Below, one piece after another: positions 24,301 through 36,678 of a stretch of DNA of 64,000 nt. This DNA is from Loxodes magnus. Its lineage: Eukaryota > Ciliophora > Karyorelictea > Loxodida > Loxodidae. A model generated the notes under the pieces. It did no database searches. It had not been told where the DNA came from and was given only the letters and a program-made list of their open reading frames with translations. Every line of letters begins with the position of its first letter. The stretch's first letter is position 1. The stretch spans positions 186,001-250,000 of the forward strand of contig CAMPDV010000014.1 in assembly GCA_946699065.1 (NCBI GenBank), written 5' to 3'. Made by a program: the position numbers and the translations under genes.

Positions 24301-27300
24301 TAGCAAATCCCTAGAAGTTGCTAAATGATCTTATTGACTATCCTAAAGATAATATTTCACCAGAGATCATTAACAAAGTAGTTCCTTATACAAAAAACCC
24401 TAAATTTGATCCAAAAATCATAGCAAAGGCTAGCAAGGCAGCTGAAGGTATGTGCTAGTGGAGTCAGGCTATTGTAAAGTATGATGAAGTTCTTAAAGTT
24501 ATTAGACCTAAATAGGCTGATTTAGCTCAAGCTCTTGAGAAGAAAAGAATTGCTGAGGAATAACTTGCTAAAGCACAACAGGATCTCTAAGGTGTTCTTG
24601 ATTTATTAGCTTAGTTATAAGCTAATTATGACGAAGCTTTAGCTAAAAAAGAGAAGCTAGAAAAAGACAAAACTAGATATGAGCAAACTATTGATAGGGC
24701 TGATAGATTGCTAAAAGGATTAGCAGGGGAAAAAGGAAGATGGGCTTAAACAGCATAACAGAAAGAATAGCTATATACTACTATAATTGGAGATGTACTG
24801 ATCAGTGCTGGTGTTATTGCTTATTTAGGGGCGTTCTTTAGAGAATATAGATAACAAACAGTTAAAGCATGGTGTGAGAAAATGTCTAGAGATAGTATAA
24901 TATGCTCCTAAAATTTCAGTTTAGAAGTAATTTTGGGAAATGAATTAGAAATAAATAAATGGAAAGTAAATGAACTTCCTTCTGATAGCTTTTCAGTTGA
25001 TAATGCAATCATACTCAAATATTCTAGTAGATGGCCTTTACTAATTGATCCACAAGGCTAAGCTCATGCTTGGATAACAAAAACGATGAAGAGCCAAGAA
25101 TCTCATTCCCCTTATAAAATTCTAAGACTTTCATAGACAAACTTTATAAGAGAGTTAGGTGAATGCTGCAGAAATGGATTCAAATGTTTGATAGAGAATG
25201 CTGGAGAGAAATTTGATCCTGCTTTATAACCTTTATTGAGTAAAGAAATAAACTAAACTGGTGGAGGTGAAGCATCTATTAAGATAGGAGATGAATCAAT
25301 TCCTTTCGATTCTGAATTTTAGCTTTTTATCACTACCAAATTGCCAAAGCCTCACTACTCTCCAGAAATCTGCGTACGTATTACACTACTTAATTTTACA
25401 ACTACCGAAGGAGGACTTGAAGAATAACTTCTTACTTTTCTAGTGAGTAAAGAAGATCCAGCTAGTGACGAGTAAAGAATTAAGCAGATTCAAAATATAG
25501 CAACTGCTAGTCAGGAGTAACAAGAGACAGAGAACAAAATCCTACAAATGCTCAAGGATTCTAAGGGTGATATCTTAGAAGATGAAAGCTTGTGTGATAC
25601 TCTAACTCAAAGCAAGCAATAAGCAGAGAAGATTAAGGAGCAAATGGAGACAGCCCAAAAGGTTATGCTTAGAGTACAATAAGTTCGTTCTAAATACAAT
25701 CCAGTTGCAGTAAGAGCTTCACAGCTTTTCTTTGTGGTAGCTGATTTGGCCAACTTAGAAAATATGTACTAGTATAGTTTAGAATTCTACAAAAGTGTAT
25801 TTTCCTAGGCTATTAATATCAAAGCTATTTAGTTCCAAGATCGTGTTGAGCAACTAATTACAAACTTTACTAGGCTTCTGTATCATTAAGTTAGTAGAGG
25901 CTTATTTGAGAAAGACAAACTACTGTTTAGCTTCAATATGTGTTCTAAAATTATGGTTGGATCAGAAAAATTAACTGGTAAGATGTTAAGATTCTTGGTT
26001 ATGGGAGGAACTCTTTTAAGTACTCCTAAACCTAATCCAACTAAGCTTGAATCTGGAGATTCTTGGCTAACTACCAAGCAATGGGCTGGCATAAATGAAC
26101 TAATTACTTTCCCTGGCTTCTAAAACTTTGACGAAGATTTTATAAAGAGCGTTAAATAATGGGAGAGTATTTGGTATTCACCTAATCCTATAGAAGAGCA
26201 ATGGCCTAATAAATGGAACGAGAAACTGAATCAATTCTAGAAGCTTATGGTAATACGCTTGCTGAGACCTGATAAAGTAATTCAGCAAGTTTAAATGCTT
26301 ATTAAAGAAGAGCTTGGAGAGGAATTCATTAATCCTCCTTCATTCGAACTAGAAGTTTCATACAGTTACTCAGAAAATTTCACACCTCTAATATTTATTT
26401 TGTCACCAGGAGCTGATCCAATGAGTGAGCTAAGAAAACTATCCTAGAAAAAAATGATGAACAAGAAGTTCTATCCGCTTAGTTTAGGTGACGGTTAAGA
26501 TAAAAAGGCAGAAGAAGCAATTGAAAAAGGAATTGATTAAGGAGGTTGGGTTGCTTTGTAAAACTGCCATCTTTATTAAAGTTGGATGCCAGCATTAGAG
26601 AAAAGAGTTGAGGAGATAAATCCAAATGAGGCACATTCAGATTTTAGGCTTTGGCTTACTGCTGCTCCATCTGATGCTTTTCCCGTCAGTATATTACAGA
26701 TAGGTATAAAAATAACAAATGAACCTCCTAAAGGATTGAGAAACAACTTAAAAAGGTGCTATCTTAGCTTTGACCAAAGTGAGTTTGAAGGATGCACTAA
26801 AAATTTTGAATTTAAGAAACTGCTATGGGGACTATCATTTTTCCATGCCTCTATTTTAGAAAGAAGGAAATTTGGACCAATCGGATGGAATATACCTTAT
26901 GAATTCTCTCAAAGTGATCTAGCTATATCAGTAAGCTAGTTGAGAATATTCTTAAACGAGCAAGAGTAGATTCCTTGGGATGCATTGAAGTACATGGCAG
27001 CTGAAGCTAACTATGGTGGTAGAGTTACAGATCCTTGGGATAGAAGATGCATCAACACTGTATTAGAGAACTTTTACGTTGATAAGATTTTTGATGCCAA
27101 CTATTAGTTATCAGAATCAGGTCTTTATAAAATACCTGAAGAAATGGCCTTAGAAGGTTATTTGAAGTTCATTGATGAGCTGCCGTATTATGATAAAGCT
27201 GATATTTTTGGATTACATGAAAACGCCGAACTCACGAGTGCTATAAGCGATTCCAACTAACTTATGGACTCAGTTTTATCTCTTCTACCAAGAACTGCTA

Positions 27301-28209
27301 GTTCGGGTGAGGGAAAATCAACTGAAGATATCATTAAGTAAAAAGCTCAAGACATACAAGCCAAGCTGCCAGATTTGTTTGACATTGAAGCTTCCTACAA
27401 AAAATATCCAGATGATTATAAAGAAAGTATGAATACTGTGTTAACATAGGAACAAATAAGATTCAACAAAATGCTAAGAATAGTAAAATCAAGTTTAAGT
27501 GATCTCTAAAAGGCAATGGCTGGAAAGATTGTGATGTCCCAAGATTTGGAAAATGTTTCAAATGCGCTTTATGATAATAAAATTCCAGATCTATGGAGTA
27601 AGGTAAGATCTTTCATATATACAGAATGCTTATCCAAGTCTGAAACCTTTAGGTTCTTGGGTTGAAGATTTTTTGAAAAGACTTAGCTTTATATAAGAAT
27701 GGTTCGATAAAGGGGCTCCAACTATTTTTTGGCTATCAGGATTTTACTTCACTTAGTCATTTTTAACAGGAACGCTTTAGAACTATTCAAGAAGAAATGA
27801 AGTCCCAATTGATACTCTAACTTTCGAGTTTAACTATTAACCTGAAGGATTAAGGCCTAGCTAGCCTCCATAAAATGGCTGTTATATAGATGGTCTATTT
27901 TTAGAAGGAGCAAGTTGGAGTTAAAGTTTACTATCTGAAAGCTAACCAAAAATATTATACAGTACAATGCCTGTAATACATTTCAAGCCTCTTCAAAAAA
28001 AGGACAAACAGCAAAAGAATGTAAGTTATTTAAATATCCAGACATATCTTTGTCCAATTTATAAAACAAATGCAAGAGCAGGTACATTAAGCACGACTGG
28101 TCATAGTACTAACTTTATTTTGGCAATAGACTTACCAATGCAAAGTAAACATACAGAAAGGCATTGGATATAGAGAGGAGTTGCTTTACTCACCCAATTA
28201 AACTATTGA
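15375..28209 (+). CDS. axonemal dynein heavy chain, single-headed inner-arm type
   Basis: Motor subunit of a ciliary inner dynein arm, 4,270 residues, with one 22-nt intron (27603-27624). Residues 1 to about 1500 are tail and linker. AAA1 P-loop GPAGTGKTE near residue 1564, followed by [10 protein letters not shown] and [11 protein letters not shown]2 GQTMSGKTS near 1851, with the sensor region [11 protein letters not shown] and [14 protein letters not shown]3 GSTGTSKT near 2240, and degenerate AAA4 [10 protein letters not shown] near 2583. A coiled-coil stalk with microtubule-binding region follows at about 2790-3010 ([15 protein letters not shown]). AAA5-AAA6 come next, and the C-terminal dynein domain ends [18 protein letters not shown] 28207-28209 terminates at the family end. 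TAA 20163-20165 encodes conserved Gln in the AAA1 segment. It looks like the DNAH1/3/7/12 group; the subtype is not resolved. Start chosen at ATG 15375; 15375-28209 minus the intron is an exact codon multiple. Confidence 0.96.
27603..27624 (+). other. 22-nt intron in dynein heavy chain
   Basis: GTAAGA...TACAG, phase 0. Removal joins 'IPDLWSK' to '[12 protein letters not shown]', a conserved dynein junction. The only intron in a 12.8-kb gene, and near its 3' end. Confidence 0.95.
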
Positions 28210-29496
28210 TTTTTATTTACAATTTATAGTTTATGATTAACAAGATTTGCCTATTCTATATCAACTTACATCTCTCAAACCTTTTTTATAATTAATTACT
28301 CCAGCTTTAGAATGATATTGCTACTCTATATCTGTCATTATCAAGTTGACCCAGATAAAGATACTAGCTCCTTATTCTTATATCTATAGCAAGCTTTAAA
28401 TATTATAAGCGAAGCTAAATTTCAAGTTCTCCATATAGATACATAGAATGTATTATACCTTACTCTGAATACTATGCATATGTTCCTTTTCATATTATAC
28501 TATTGAATTGAATAATAAGTTCAAGAGTCATGACAGAAAGTAATACTCTTATTTTTCAGTTTTCCTATTGTCTTCTATTTCATAAATGTGCTCACTTTTT
28601 TATTTACCAATTATCGTGCGAATTACCCATGCTTATGAAAAAGCTAGTTTATCGTTTAGGCCGACTAACAATGATGCCTTGCGCTTTGGTACTAGATACT
28701 CTTGCTTTATTTCAGCTAAATCATATTTGACTCTTGTAATTCAAGAAAGCTACTTTCGAAACTAACTAGCTATGACTAGAAAGATTAAATTAGGTAAATT
28801 GGGTAGAATCCAAGTGATTCATCATTCAAACTGATTTAGACAAGAAAGAGCTTAAATCTAAGTAATTGGCAGTGAATGATTGTTTCAATCTAAAGGTTTT
28901 AACTTGTAGTTGACAAGATTAAGGTATGAACTGTTAGAATATACTAATGCTAATGGTATTAAAGGAATTAATATTCCCTTTTACTGATGAAATATTAGCT
29001 TGGATATTAACTTATTCAAATATGATGAGTTTTGGTTATTTTAGCTTTACAAACAAATTAGGAAGAGGCTTTTAAGATTTTAGCCTAACTTACATTTTTC
29101 TTAGTCTGATATATTTACTTAAGCTCTATATCTCTAATCATATCTCAGATAGTCATAAGCTTATATACTATAAAGCTATTGAGTTTTATCATATGAATAA
29201 GGTCAAGATTAGGACTTGCTGTAATGAAAAACTCAATACTGATATTAAGAAATAAGATTGAGATGATTTATCCTGACAGCTTATCAACTCTATATAGTAA
29301 GTAACTTAAAGTGCCTATAAATCTATATATAAGTATATCAAAAGTAAGGAGACTAAACATATACAAAAATTGTCACGAGTAAGAGAAATTACTTCTAAAG
29401 TTAAACGAGAGTAAGTTTATAGAGCTGTATTATAAAAAGATTAGCTCTCTTAATATAGCTAAGTTAATGTTATTAAGATGCTAATAAATTACATTG
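28210..29496. other. intergenic spacer
   Basis: Spacer between convergent dynein and CEP78-like genes. Contains an isolated 66-codon ATG-TGA frame at 28530-28730 without homology. Confidence 0.5.
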
Positions 29497-30921
29497 TTAT
29501 TCATTGATTTTTGAATCTAAGGTATTCATCATTAAAGTCATTTTCTCCATTAGAGTTTCCATTTTCTCTAGCATTTCAAACTCCTCCTATAAGTGTTAAG
29601 TGCTTTGGATTTTTGATCTGGTTGAGTAAAGCTAGTCTAGATTTATTAAGTCCTGATAACTTGCTCTTGTACTGGCACTTTTTAGTTATTTGACCTTCTT
29701 TTTGAGACTTTTATTCTGATAAGAAAGTTTCATCTATGAGCTTTCTGCTCGTGCTAGTGCTTTTTCTAATTGAGTGCATGTAGTACAGCCAGTCTTAACG
29801 TTAAACGATTCATTCGATTCTGATTTTTCCTAATTTATAGGGAAAAAATCGTCAATTAACTCTGTCAGTTTTTATTCCAAATGCTTGAGAAAACTATCAT
29901 TCTTAAATGTTCTCTTTGCTTTGCTCAAATTGAACTAAAGTCGAGCAATAATTCCTTTCATCAGTTTATCTTCAGTCTCAGTACATTAATGAGCATTCAC
30001 ATATATGAGCGAATTGTTTGTATGTAGTAACGAAATTACATCTTGTAATCCTTTATGGGAAAAAGGGTTTTAACTTATGTCTAGGGATTTTATTCAGGTA
30101 TCATTGAATAAGGCTTTGCAAATTTCATAAATAGCGATATCTCCTAAACGGTTTCCCTTTAAATTAATTATCTATAACCCTTTGTGCTTAAATTACGCTT
30201 TTTCCCCTCGTAATGCCTTCGCTCATATCATTTCATCCTTTCTAAAACCATGAGTTGCTATTAGTCTAGCAAACGTAAACCCACAATCATCATCTAAATG
30301 GTTAAAGCCCAAATCAAGTTCTTATAGGCTCTCAAGCTACTAAAGAGCTGGACTGAATGATTCTAATTACTTTCTTCCCATTTTCATGTAGTTTAGGCTT
30401 AGTAAGGTGATGCTTTTATTGTTCCGTAATGCTTTATTTAGGTAATTTCATCCATCTTATGAAAGTTTAATACCTGCTAGTCTTAAAACTTATATATGGT
30501 TAAAAGTAAACAACTTTACAAAGGCTTTACACAGTTAGGCTGTGAGTACTATATCCCCACTCAAGCAATAGACTTAATAAGATTAATCAGGATCCTATGC
30601 CACAAAATTTCTGGTTAGAGGGATAATCCTTCTAGGCTTCGCATACTAAGCAGGATTTAGGCTAAAGGTCTACTATAGAAACTACTCACACTTCTCCGCT
30701 CAAAGGATAAGATTGCTAAGCATTCTAAATTTAGGAAACGCTTGAGATAGGAAGTTGACATCATCTCTGCTGATAGCGTCTAGACAGAGTAAGCAATTTT
30801 AGCCTCTTAAGCTCTTGAAAATATAGTTATTAGTATGGCTTTTTTTCCTTAGGCATACTTCTTTATACACAGTAGCCATAGGATTCAAATCTTGCTTTGA
30901 TAACTAAAATCCTTTTTACAT
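29497..30921 (-). CDS. CEP78-like leucine-rich repeat / coiled-coil protein
   Basis: LRR protein with a C-terminal coiled coil, resembling CEP78, a basal-body protein of ciliated cells. After an N-terminal region, LRR-like segments run from about residue 125 (QVLRLAGIKL; SITLLSLNYMKMG; LQELDLGFNHLDD; LQIINLKGNRLGD; IKSLDISQNPFSHKGL). The stretch RKDEMIWAKALRGEKAQ...GLQIINLKGN..GD...NDTWIKSLD parallels CEP78 RRHEETWAESL...GLRRITLN. Both Trp there are TGA. A coiled coil rich in K, E and Q follows (EMLEKMETLMEKMTLMMN). The end is uncertain: TAA 29497-29499 gives 474 residues; the first in-frame TGA (29338-29340) would give 527, with an unconvincing tail. The CEP78 assignment rests on a few motifs. 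Confidence 0.7.
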
Positions 30922-32205
30922 TTTATCACTCTTTATTAACTTTATCTCATATCAATAACTTAATTGCTGTCATATACTTAGATAAGTCTATACAGGGGAA
31001 AGGCATCACTATCAGGATTTATAATTAAGTAGGTAAAAAACGTTACACCGAGAATCGGTTATTTCTCGGTATTAAAGGCGAAATAAAATATAGTAGATGA
31101 CTTTTACTTTGAGCAAATAGATACAAAAAGGAGGAAAAGAATCACATTCAAAGCTTTGATTTAGTAAATGATCTCTATATAAGGATGAATGGATATAAAA
31201 CCTTGAGGATATTAAGTAAATTACTTTAGTTTAGCTATTAAAACGGATATTTAATGTCCTTTAAGACCTTAGAATAGAGTTTTATATAGTGAACTGATTT
31301 TATTTGAAGATATCATAAGACAGATTATTAGTATTGCTGTGATGAAAGTGGATTAATTTGATCTTACTTTGGAAAATAAGAAATAAGATGGATTTAATTT
31401 AGACGCCTTATTTTGATTTCAAGTTGACTACAACTTCCTAGAAACTAAGCAGGAATATTTCTTAAGGTACGAGATTATTTCTTTTAGCCTTTCTGTCCAA
31501 TGCTTATGATAATAATATATTTAAGCTACTATCTCTTCAAATCTAAATAGATATAAAATTTAAATTAAGCTTTATTCATCTAAACTAAGAGTTCATTGCT
31601 AGACTTAGCTTTCATTTCCCTATAAAAAAATACACATAAAATCCATTTCTAATAATACTTTATAAGACTTCGCCTAAGCTCCTAAATATCGTAACTGTCT
31701 TTGTTTTGATATGTTCTAAAAGTCTGCTCTGGTTTATTTTATATCCTAGTCTTAAACTTAAAATTAGTATACTACTTCTTTATAATCCACTAAGATATCT
31801 TCTATTTTAGGCATTTCACTTATATATCACTTTCTTACACTATAGTTGCTTAACTTCTCTTTATATTAGATAATACTTTATAGTAGATTTATCAAAGCTT
31901 CCCTTTTATTTTTATAGTACTAAAAAAGTAAAAATTAATACCACACTAGAGTCTTATAATCCTTGACTGGTATGCTTTGACAAATGAACCTTATATTTTG
32001 ATAAAATTAAAGCCTCTAAGATTACCTTCTACAGCTTTGTTTGATGACTTATTAAAACACTATTTATCAAAGCTTCAAACACATCTCTGGACTTAAATAA
32101 AGTGAGATTAGTTAAATTTAATGTGTATAGACCTCTTGCTAAGATTTCCAGAATGAAGCATAAGATTAAACGCGATAAGCTAATTAAATTAATTAATTAA
32201 GACTG
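30922..32205. other. intergenic spacer
   Basis: AT-rich, between two minus-strand genes. Carries the hairpin at 31047-31070. The upstream coiled-coil gene's frame stays TGA-free to 31816 but is not protein-like. Confidence 0.5.
31047..31070. repeat. hairpin, 8-bp perfect arms
   Basis: ACCGAGAA, 8-nt loop, TTCTCGGT. Locally GC-richer than the flanks and about 130 bp upstream of the CEP78-like start. Function unknown; could be a regulatory hairpin or chance. Confidence 0.5.
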
Positions 32206-32706
32206 TTAATCTGCGTTTTCCTTCTCTTCTACTTCTTTCTTCAGCAATTTTTGTAAATTCTACTCAGTCTGTTGCATATCATACTGCAACTCTTTTCATT
32301 GTTTGATAACACTGAAAATTTATTTTTCTTCCTGGTACTGAATCAAAGCTATCGATTGTTCTATTTCGTCTAATAATTTGTTTAAAATATTGCTGCAATT
32401 TTTGATTACAACTAGATTCAAAGACATGTAATCTCTTTTAATAATGGTAATAGACTGTTAAATTAAATTAACTATATCCTAATGTATTTCAAATACTCAT
32501 TTGTGATAATGCTTGTACTACTAATTTGAGTTCAGTCCTTTTTCTTCTTTCTATAGAAATTGAAACCTTTTCTTCAACTGAGAGTTTGCTTCATATGGTA
32601 CTAAATTTAGAATTCAGTCTTTGACTGCTTGTTGATGTCTTAAAAATATCGATTGAAGATGGTCTTTTTATTTCCTTTTACTTTACTAACGAAAGGCTCA
32701 TTCCAT
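32206..32706 (-). CDS. coiled-coil orphan protein
   Basis: Unknown. About 166 residues, almost wholly helical and charged: Gln/Lys-rich start (MEWAFRQQSKRKQKDHLQ), a central LKKRFQFLQKEEKGLNSN, and a strong heptad-like C-terminal half (ILNKLLDEIEQSIALIQYQE, KELQYDMQQTEQNLQKLLKK, EVEEKENAD). Internal TGA codons read Trp (MEW, KDWIL, HKWVF, KQWKE). An in-frame TGA lies two codons before the ATG, supporting the start. The convincing protein ends at TAA 32206-32208; no TGA follows in frame until 31816, through low-complexity spacer. No homology seen. Confidence 0.55.
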
Positions 32707-33193
32707 CTCCTTTCACTTTATACCCAAATAATTTTCCAAGGCTTTATTCTTATCCCTTCATTATCTTACTTCTATATTGATTGTCTTTGCTTTATCTTCA
32801 TAATCTCAAAACTTAATTAGATATAAGTGCTCCTAACTAAAATTAGCTCTAGAACCTTTTACTTATAGTGCAGTATAACAATCAAATTACCATTCTTACT
32901 TCTTAAATCTGAATTAGCTCTTGACTCTATGAAAGTATATAGAAGGTATTAGTCAATAATGGTTAGAGAGTGTTTAAAAGTAGTTTGATTTAATTGAATT
33001 AAGAAGTAATTAAATAGATTAAGATTTAATGGAGATTAGGCCTAGTTAATAGTCAAAGACTCCTAGATAATGATGCTCTTTTTTTCTATACGTAATTAAC
33101 GATGAACCTTTCCTTAAGGAAGTCATTTACCTCACTTTAGGCATTTTTGTTTGACTGCATTTGATTTTTTCCTTGTATATACTATCAAATGCC
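32707..33193. other. intergenic spacer
   Basis: Divergent-promoter spacer between the coiled-coil (-) and 7TM (+) orphans. No motif recognised. Confidence 0.5.
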
Positions 33194-33994
33194 ATGCATG
33201 CTTCTAAAGGATTGTATTAGTCTTTGCTTCCTCTTATTGCTCTATGTATCGAGGTTGTTATTCTGGGGATTATTGTTATGGTTATTTGGCTTTAAGACTT
33301 CTAAGCTTAAAGGGGATGTTTAACTTGGCATAGAGAAGCTTTAGGAAGGTTATTGTAGAATATCTGCTCTTTTCTACTGATTTTGATCTTTCTCCTTCCT
33401 TTGTTCTATGATTTGTAACACATTGAAGAAGATAATCATGTCTGCTGTCCTAATCTGTCCTCAGGAGGAGGATCTATCCTTTGCATTTTGATATTTAGCC
33501 TCTGTGGAATATGCAAAACTTGTATCTTCTTGTAGAAATATACTGGGTTTTGGATTTCGCTATTTCTAATGCTCTTCCTCGAATGCATATTTTTGATCAA
33601 TGAAGAGCATTAGATGTCCTAATGGTCTTTAATAGCCTTCTTGATTGTCAGTATCGTTTACTCGATAAAGTGAACTATAGACGAGAAAAAAACTTGCATA
33701 TTACTCAAATTTCTTCCCGTTTGGGTAGTAAAAGTACTATGAATCATCGTCACAAGTCTTGGGATTATATTCTGCTGTCTAGCTCTTGTTTCAACTGAAA
33801 AAAGAAAGATTCTTTACGCCTGGTTTGCCTTAATTCTGCTAGGAATCGCTTTTGTGAGAATTGTTGGATTATGACTAATGGACTTGGTGTTTGGTCATGC
33901 AATAGAAGATGTAAAATTCAAGAAGGAGAGTTTGAAAAGTTACCATCCTTACTATGAAGAAACTAACTACATCAGACTAAAATCTGACATTTAA
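33194..33994 (+). CDS. multi-pass (about 7 TM) membrane orphan protein
   Basis: Unknown function, 266 residues, one exon. About seven hydrophobic segments: LLPLIALCIEVVILGIIVM, ICSFLLILIFLLPLF, SILCILIFSLCGICKTCIF, FWISLFLMLFLECIFLI, SLIAFLIVSIVYSI, WVVKVLWIIVTSLGIIFCC and ILYAWFALILLGIAFV. Loops are short; the hydrophilic C-terminal tail is charged (KFKKESLKSYHPYYEETNY). Several Cys pairs sit in the second and third helices. TGA reads Trp in 'SIKWTIDE', 'VLWIIV' and 'VGLWLMD'. Ends plausibly at TAA 33992-33994; the frame has no TGA for about 100 further codons of apparent spacer. Could be a receptor or transporter; no diagnostic motif. Confidence 0.6.
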
Positions 33995-34749
33995 AATGAT
34001 ATTTTATAAGTTATTACACTACTATCCTCATACTACCTTCATACATACTCACAACTATTATAACTAAGAGTCTGCTTTACTGTCACTGTGCTCTATTAAT
34101 ATGTTGCTCCTTCTTCTTAAAAAACCTTTCTAGCTGCTTTTTAATATAAAACTGAAGGATATTAAGATCTTTAAATCTATTTTCACTTCATTTCTTTAAT
34201 CTTTAATCTGCAAGTATAGCATTAAAGCGAAATAGGAGAGAATGAGATATAAATTAAGCGAAAATGAGTTTGATAGTGAAGGATAAAAATAATGGGTAAC
34301 TAACTTCAGGATGACAAAACTAAGATTATCTCGCTTTATAGTATATGAAGCTTGATGACAATATTTGCTCTTAGTAAGCAAAGTAAATTGCATATAGTGG
34401 TAATAGTAAGAGACACGCTTTTAGTAAATAAAGGAGATGCAAATACTATAGAGATATGCTAGAAGATAATACAGTAAGACTTATTTAAATGAATAAAATG
34501 AAATAGAAACTAGAGGTTTATCTCACAGACTTGGTTAATTATTTTCTTATTTGCTCCTTAAACTCTTGAAAATGGCTAGTTTACTGTTAAATAAACTGTC
34601 AACCTAACAGCTCGAATCTTTAATTCCAGCTCCTTCCTAAAAGTCTATATAATATAGAAAAATCTTAACCGATCAATTGTCTGTTAAAATAAACACCTTG
34701 ATAAGATGACTAAAACGAATTAATTTGATATTTACATTTAGTTTTTTAT
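33995..34749. other. intergenic spacer
   Basis: Spacer between the convergent 7TM and Myb genes. A 65-codon minus frame (34196-34393) has no further support. Confidence 0.5.
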
Positions 34750-35544
34750 TCAGGTTTAGATTTCATTCTTGGTTCTAAATCTAATTAAACTTACCTATAA
34801 AATAGGATTAAATTAAGACCTTGAACTTACCTATTAATTTCTTAAGTCCGAACTCGTTTTTGATGTTGGATTCTAAAATTTATGAGTGGGATTTTGAGAA
34901 TTTTAGCTGCTTAAGTCTTATTATATTGAATAACATTCTTAAGAAGTGAGATCGAGGGTTTTTTACTTTTTTTGGCTTTTTGCTCTAGTTTTAAGTTGTT
35001 AATCTAGAGCTGAATCCTTTTAATGTTGACATGACATATCTATAAGCATGGAGTATTGTTGAACTTAAACTTGCTTGATAAAATCCATCTAATTCTGTTC
35101 AAGTCATTTATGTCTATTCTTTACTTAATGTTACGAACGCGACTTCAAGAACTTTTCTGCTATCTGACTCCATTTGAACCCTTCTAGTTTTTTAATTACT
35201 AGTATGATATCTTCGTTTTTCGAAAATTTAGCTTCTGTACATAAGGTTAAAAAAGGGTTACTATTGATATTTTTATTTAGGTAGTTCATGTATCTTTCTC
35301 TAACTTACACGTTAGACCGAACGTTCTCTCCGAAATAAAACTTTTAGTTAATTTTATTTGCTATGATCTTCCAATGCCTTTTATAACTCTTGTAAAGCTT
35401 TTCCAAAAGTTAATCCTCTTTACTACTTCATTCGTTTATCTTCCTTCACTAGATTGTCTAGATTGACTTATCTAAAGTAAAAACTGAATCAGTATTAATG
35501 GCGGCATCCTAAACACTTTTAGCTGGATGTTGATACAACTCCAT
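34750..35544 (-). CDS. two-repeat Myb/SANT DNA-binding protein
   Basis: Putative nuclear DNA-binding protein, about 264 residues. Two Myb repeats lie at about residues 45-145. The first contains LLEKLYKSYKRHWKIIANKI and ends VRERYMNYLNKNINSNPF. The second is FSKNEDIILVIKKLEGFKW, SQIAEKFLKSRSQHQVKNRH, K, W. This is the R2R3-like spacing of Trp residues and the closing 'QVKNRHKW' seen in c-Myb-type domains. The last Trp of repeat two is TGA. After the domain comes Gln-rich, low-complexity sequence. A GTAAGT...TTATAG-GTAAGT...AATTAG stretch near the 3' end may hide an intron, so the last 30 residues are uncertain. TGA 34750-34752 is the first in-frame TGA after the domain. Target unknown. Confidence 0.8.
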
Positions 35545-36678
35545 TTTATTTTTATAGTTATGGGTGCCATACATTAAAATACTGTTTTATAGTTCAAATC
35601 AATTTAATTTATCATCACATTAAGCCCTTTAAACTCCTTATCCTTACTCTATAAATACTCTCTATCTTTCTTTTTTAGCCTTTAACTGCTATAAATCTCT
35701 CATTTCTACCTCCTTCTATTTCTCAACTACCGACATTAATTTTATCTTCTAACTTCCTTACTGGTAACTTCTACCTAGCAAGAGTTAACATGTTTTATAA
35801 TATCCTAGATAACAACTATCTAGTTAACTCTAGAGTTCTAATAACGATTATTTACTTTAGTGGTAGAAATATGTTACTATAAGTCCATTTAATTCAGAAA
35901 AACCATACTATGTTATTAATCATTTGGCTATTTCTATTTACACTTGCTACCCTTTATTTCCATATTGCTTTACTTTACTTCTAAAGCTAAATTAATGACC
36001 CACTATATATACACTTTTGAGAGAGTGACTAAGCTTTACTATGGAGAGATAAGTAACTTCTAGTGAAGCTTTCTCTCTACTTAAGGTTATTGCTTCATGT
36101 TAATTTATAGCTAAATAGTAGATCTATCTATGATACCTTTAATCACTATCAACTAGCACAGCTTATTTACAGAATCTACGTGTTGTATACTGATTTACTA
36201 TACTTAAAGTCACATAGTCTTAGATAATTAGATATGGGTTATATATTTAGATAATTAGACTAATTTTAGGGATTTATATAAATAAGTGAAAGATAAAGGA
36301 ATTCTTACCTATTACTGTTTTAATCCTTTCTAATGCTTTTATATGCTTTACCTATTGAGTCTATCTTACTTCATTAGATATCTCATTCCTATTTCTTTAT
36401 TATTGGATTTTAAATTTCTTTACTTGCTCGGGCAGTTAGTATGGAAAAATAACCATCAGTTTGTGGTAAATTAAGCCTATCTTACCCTTCTTAAGCTAAG
36501 CTATTTAAATCCCCTTAACCACTTTCGCAAATCCAGTTTTATAAGTTCAAAGTCGCTAATATATTGAACAGTTTAAGCTAATTAGCATTTCTGCTCACTA
36601 ACCAATAGTAGCTTTAAATTCCTAAGTAGTAAATAGTAAGGAAAATTAAGGTTAATCTAATTAAAAAGGCTTTAATAA
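35545..36678. other. intergenic spacer
   Basis: AT-rich divergent spacer between Myb (-) and the RasGAP-like gene (+). Nothing recognised. Confidence 0.5.

Noticed and set aside
28530-28730. 66-codon ATG-to-TGA frame in the spacer after dynein
   Set aside because: No homology, Leu/Cys-rich random-looking composition and no Gln TAR codons, unlike every real gene here.
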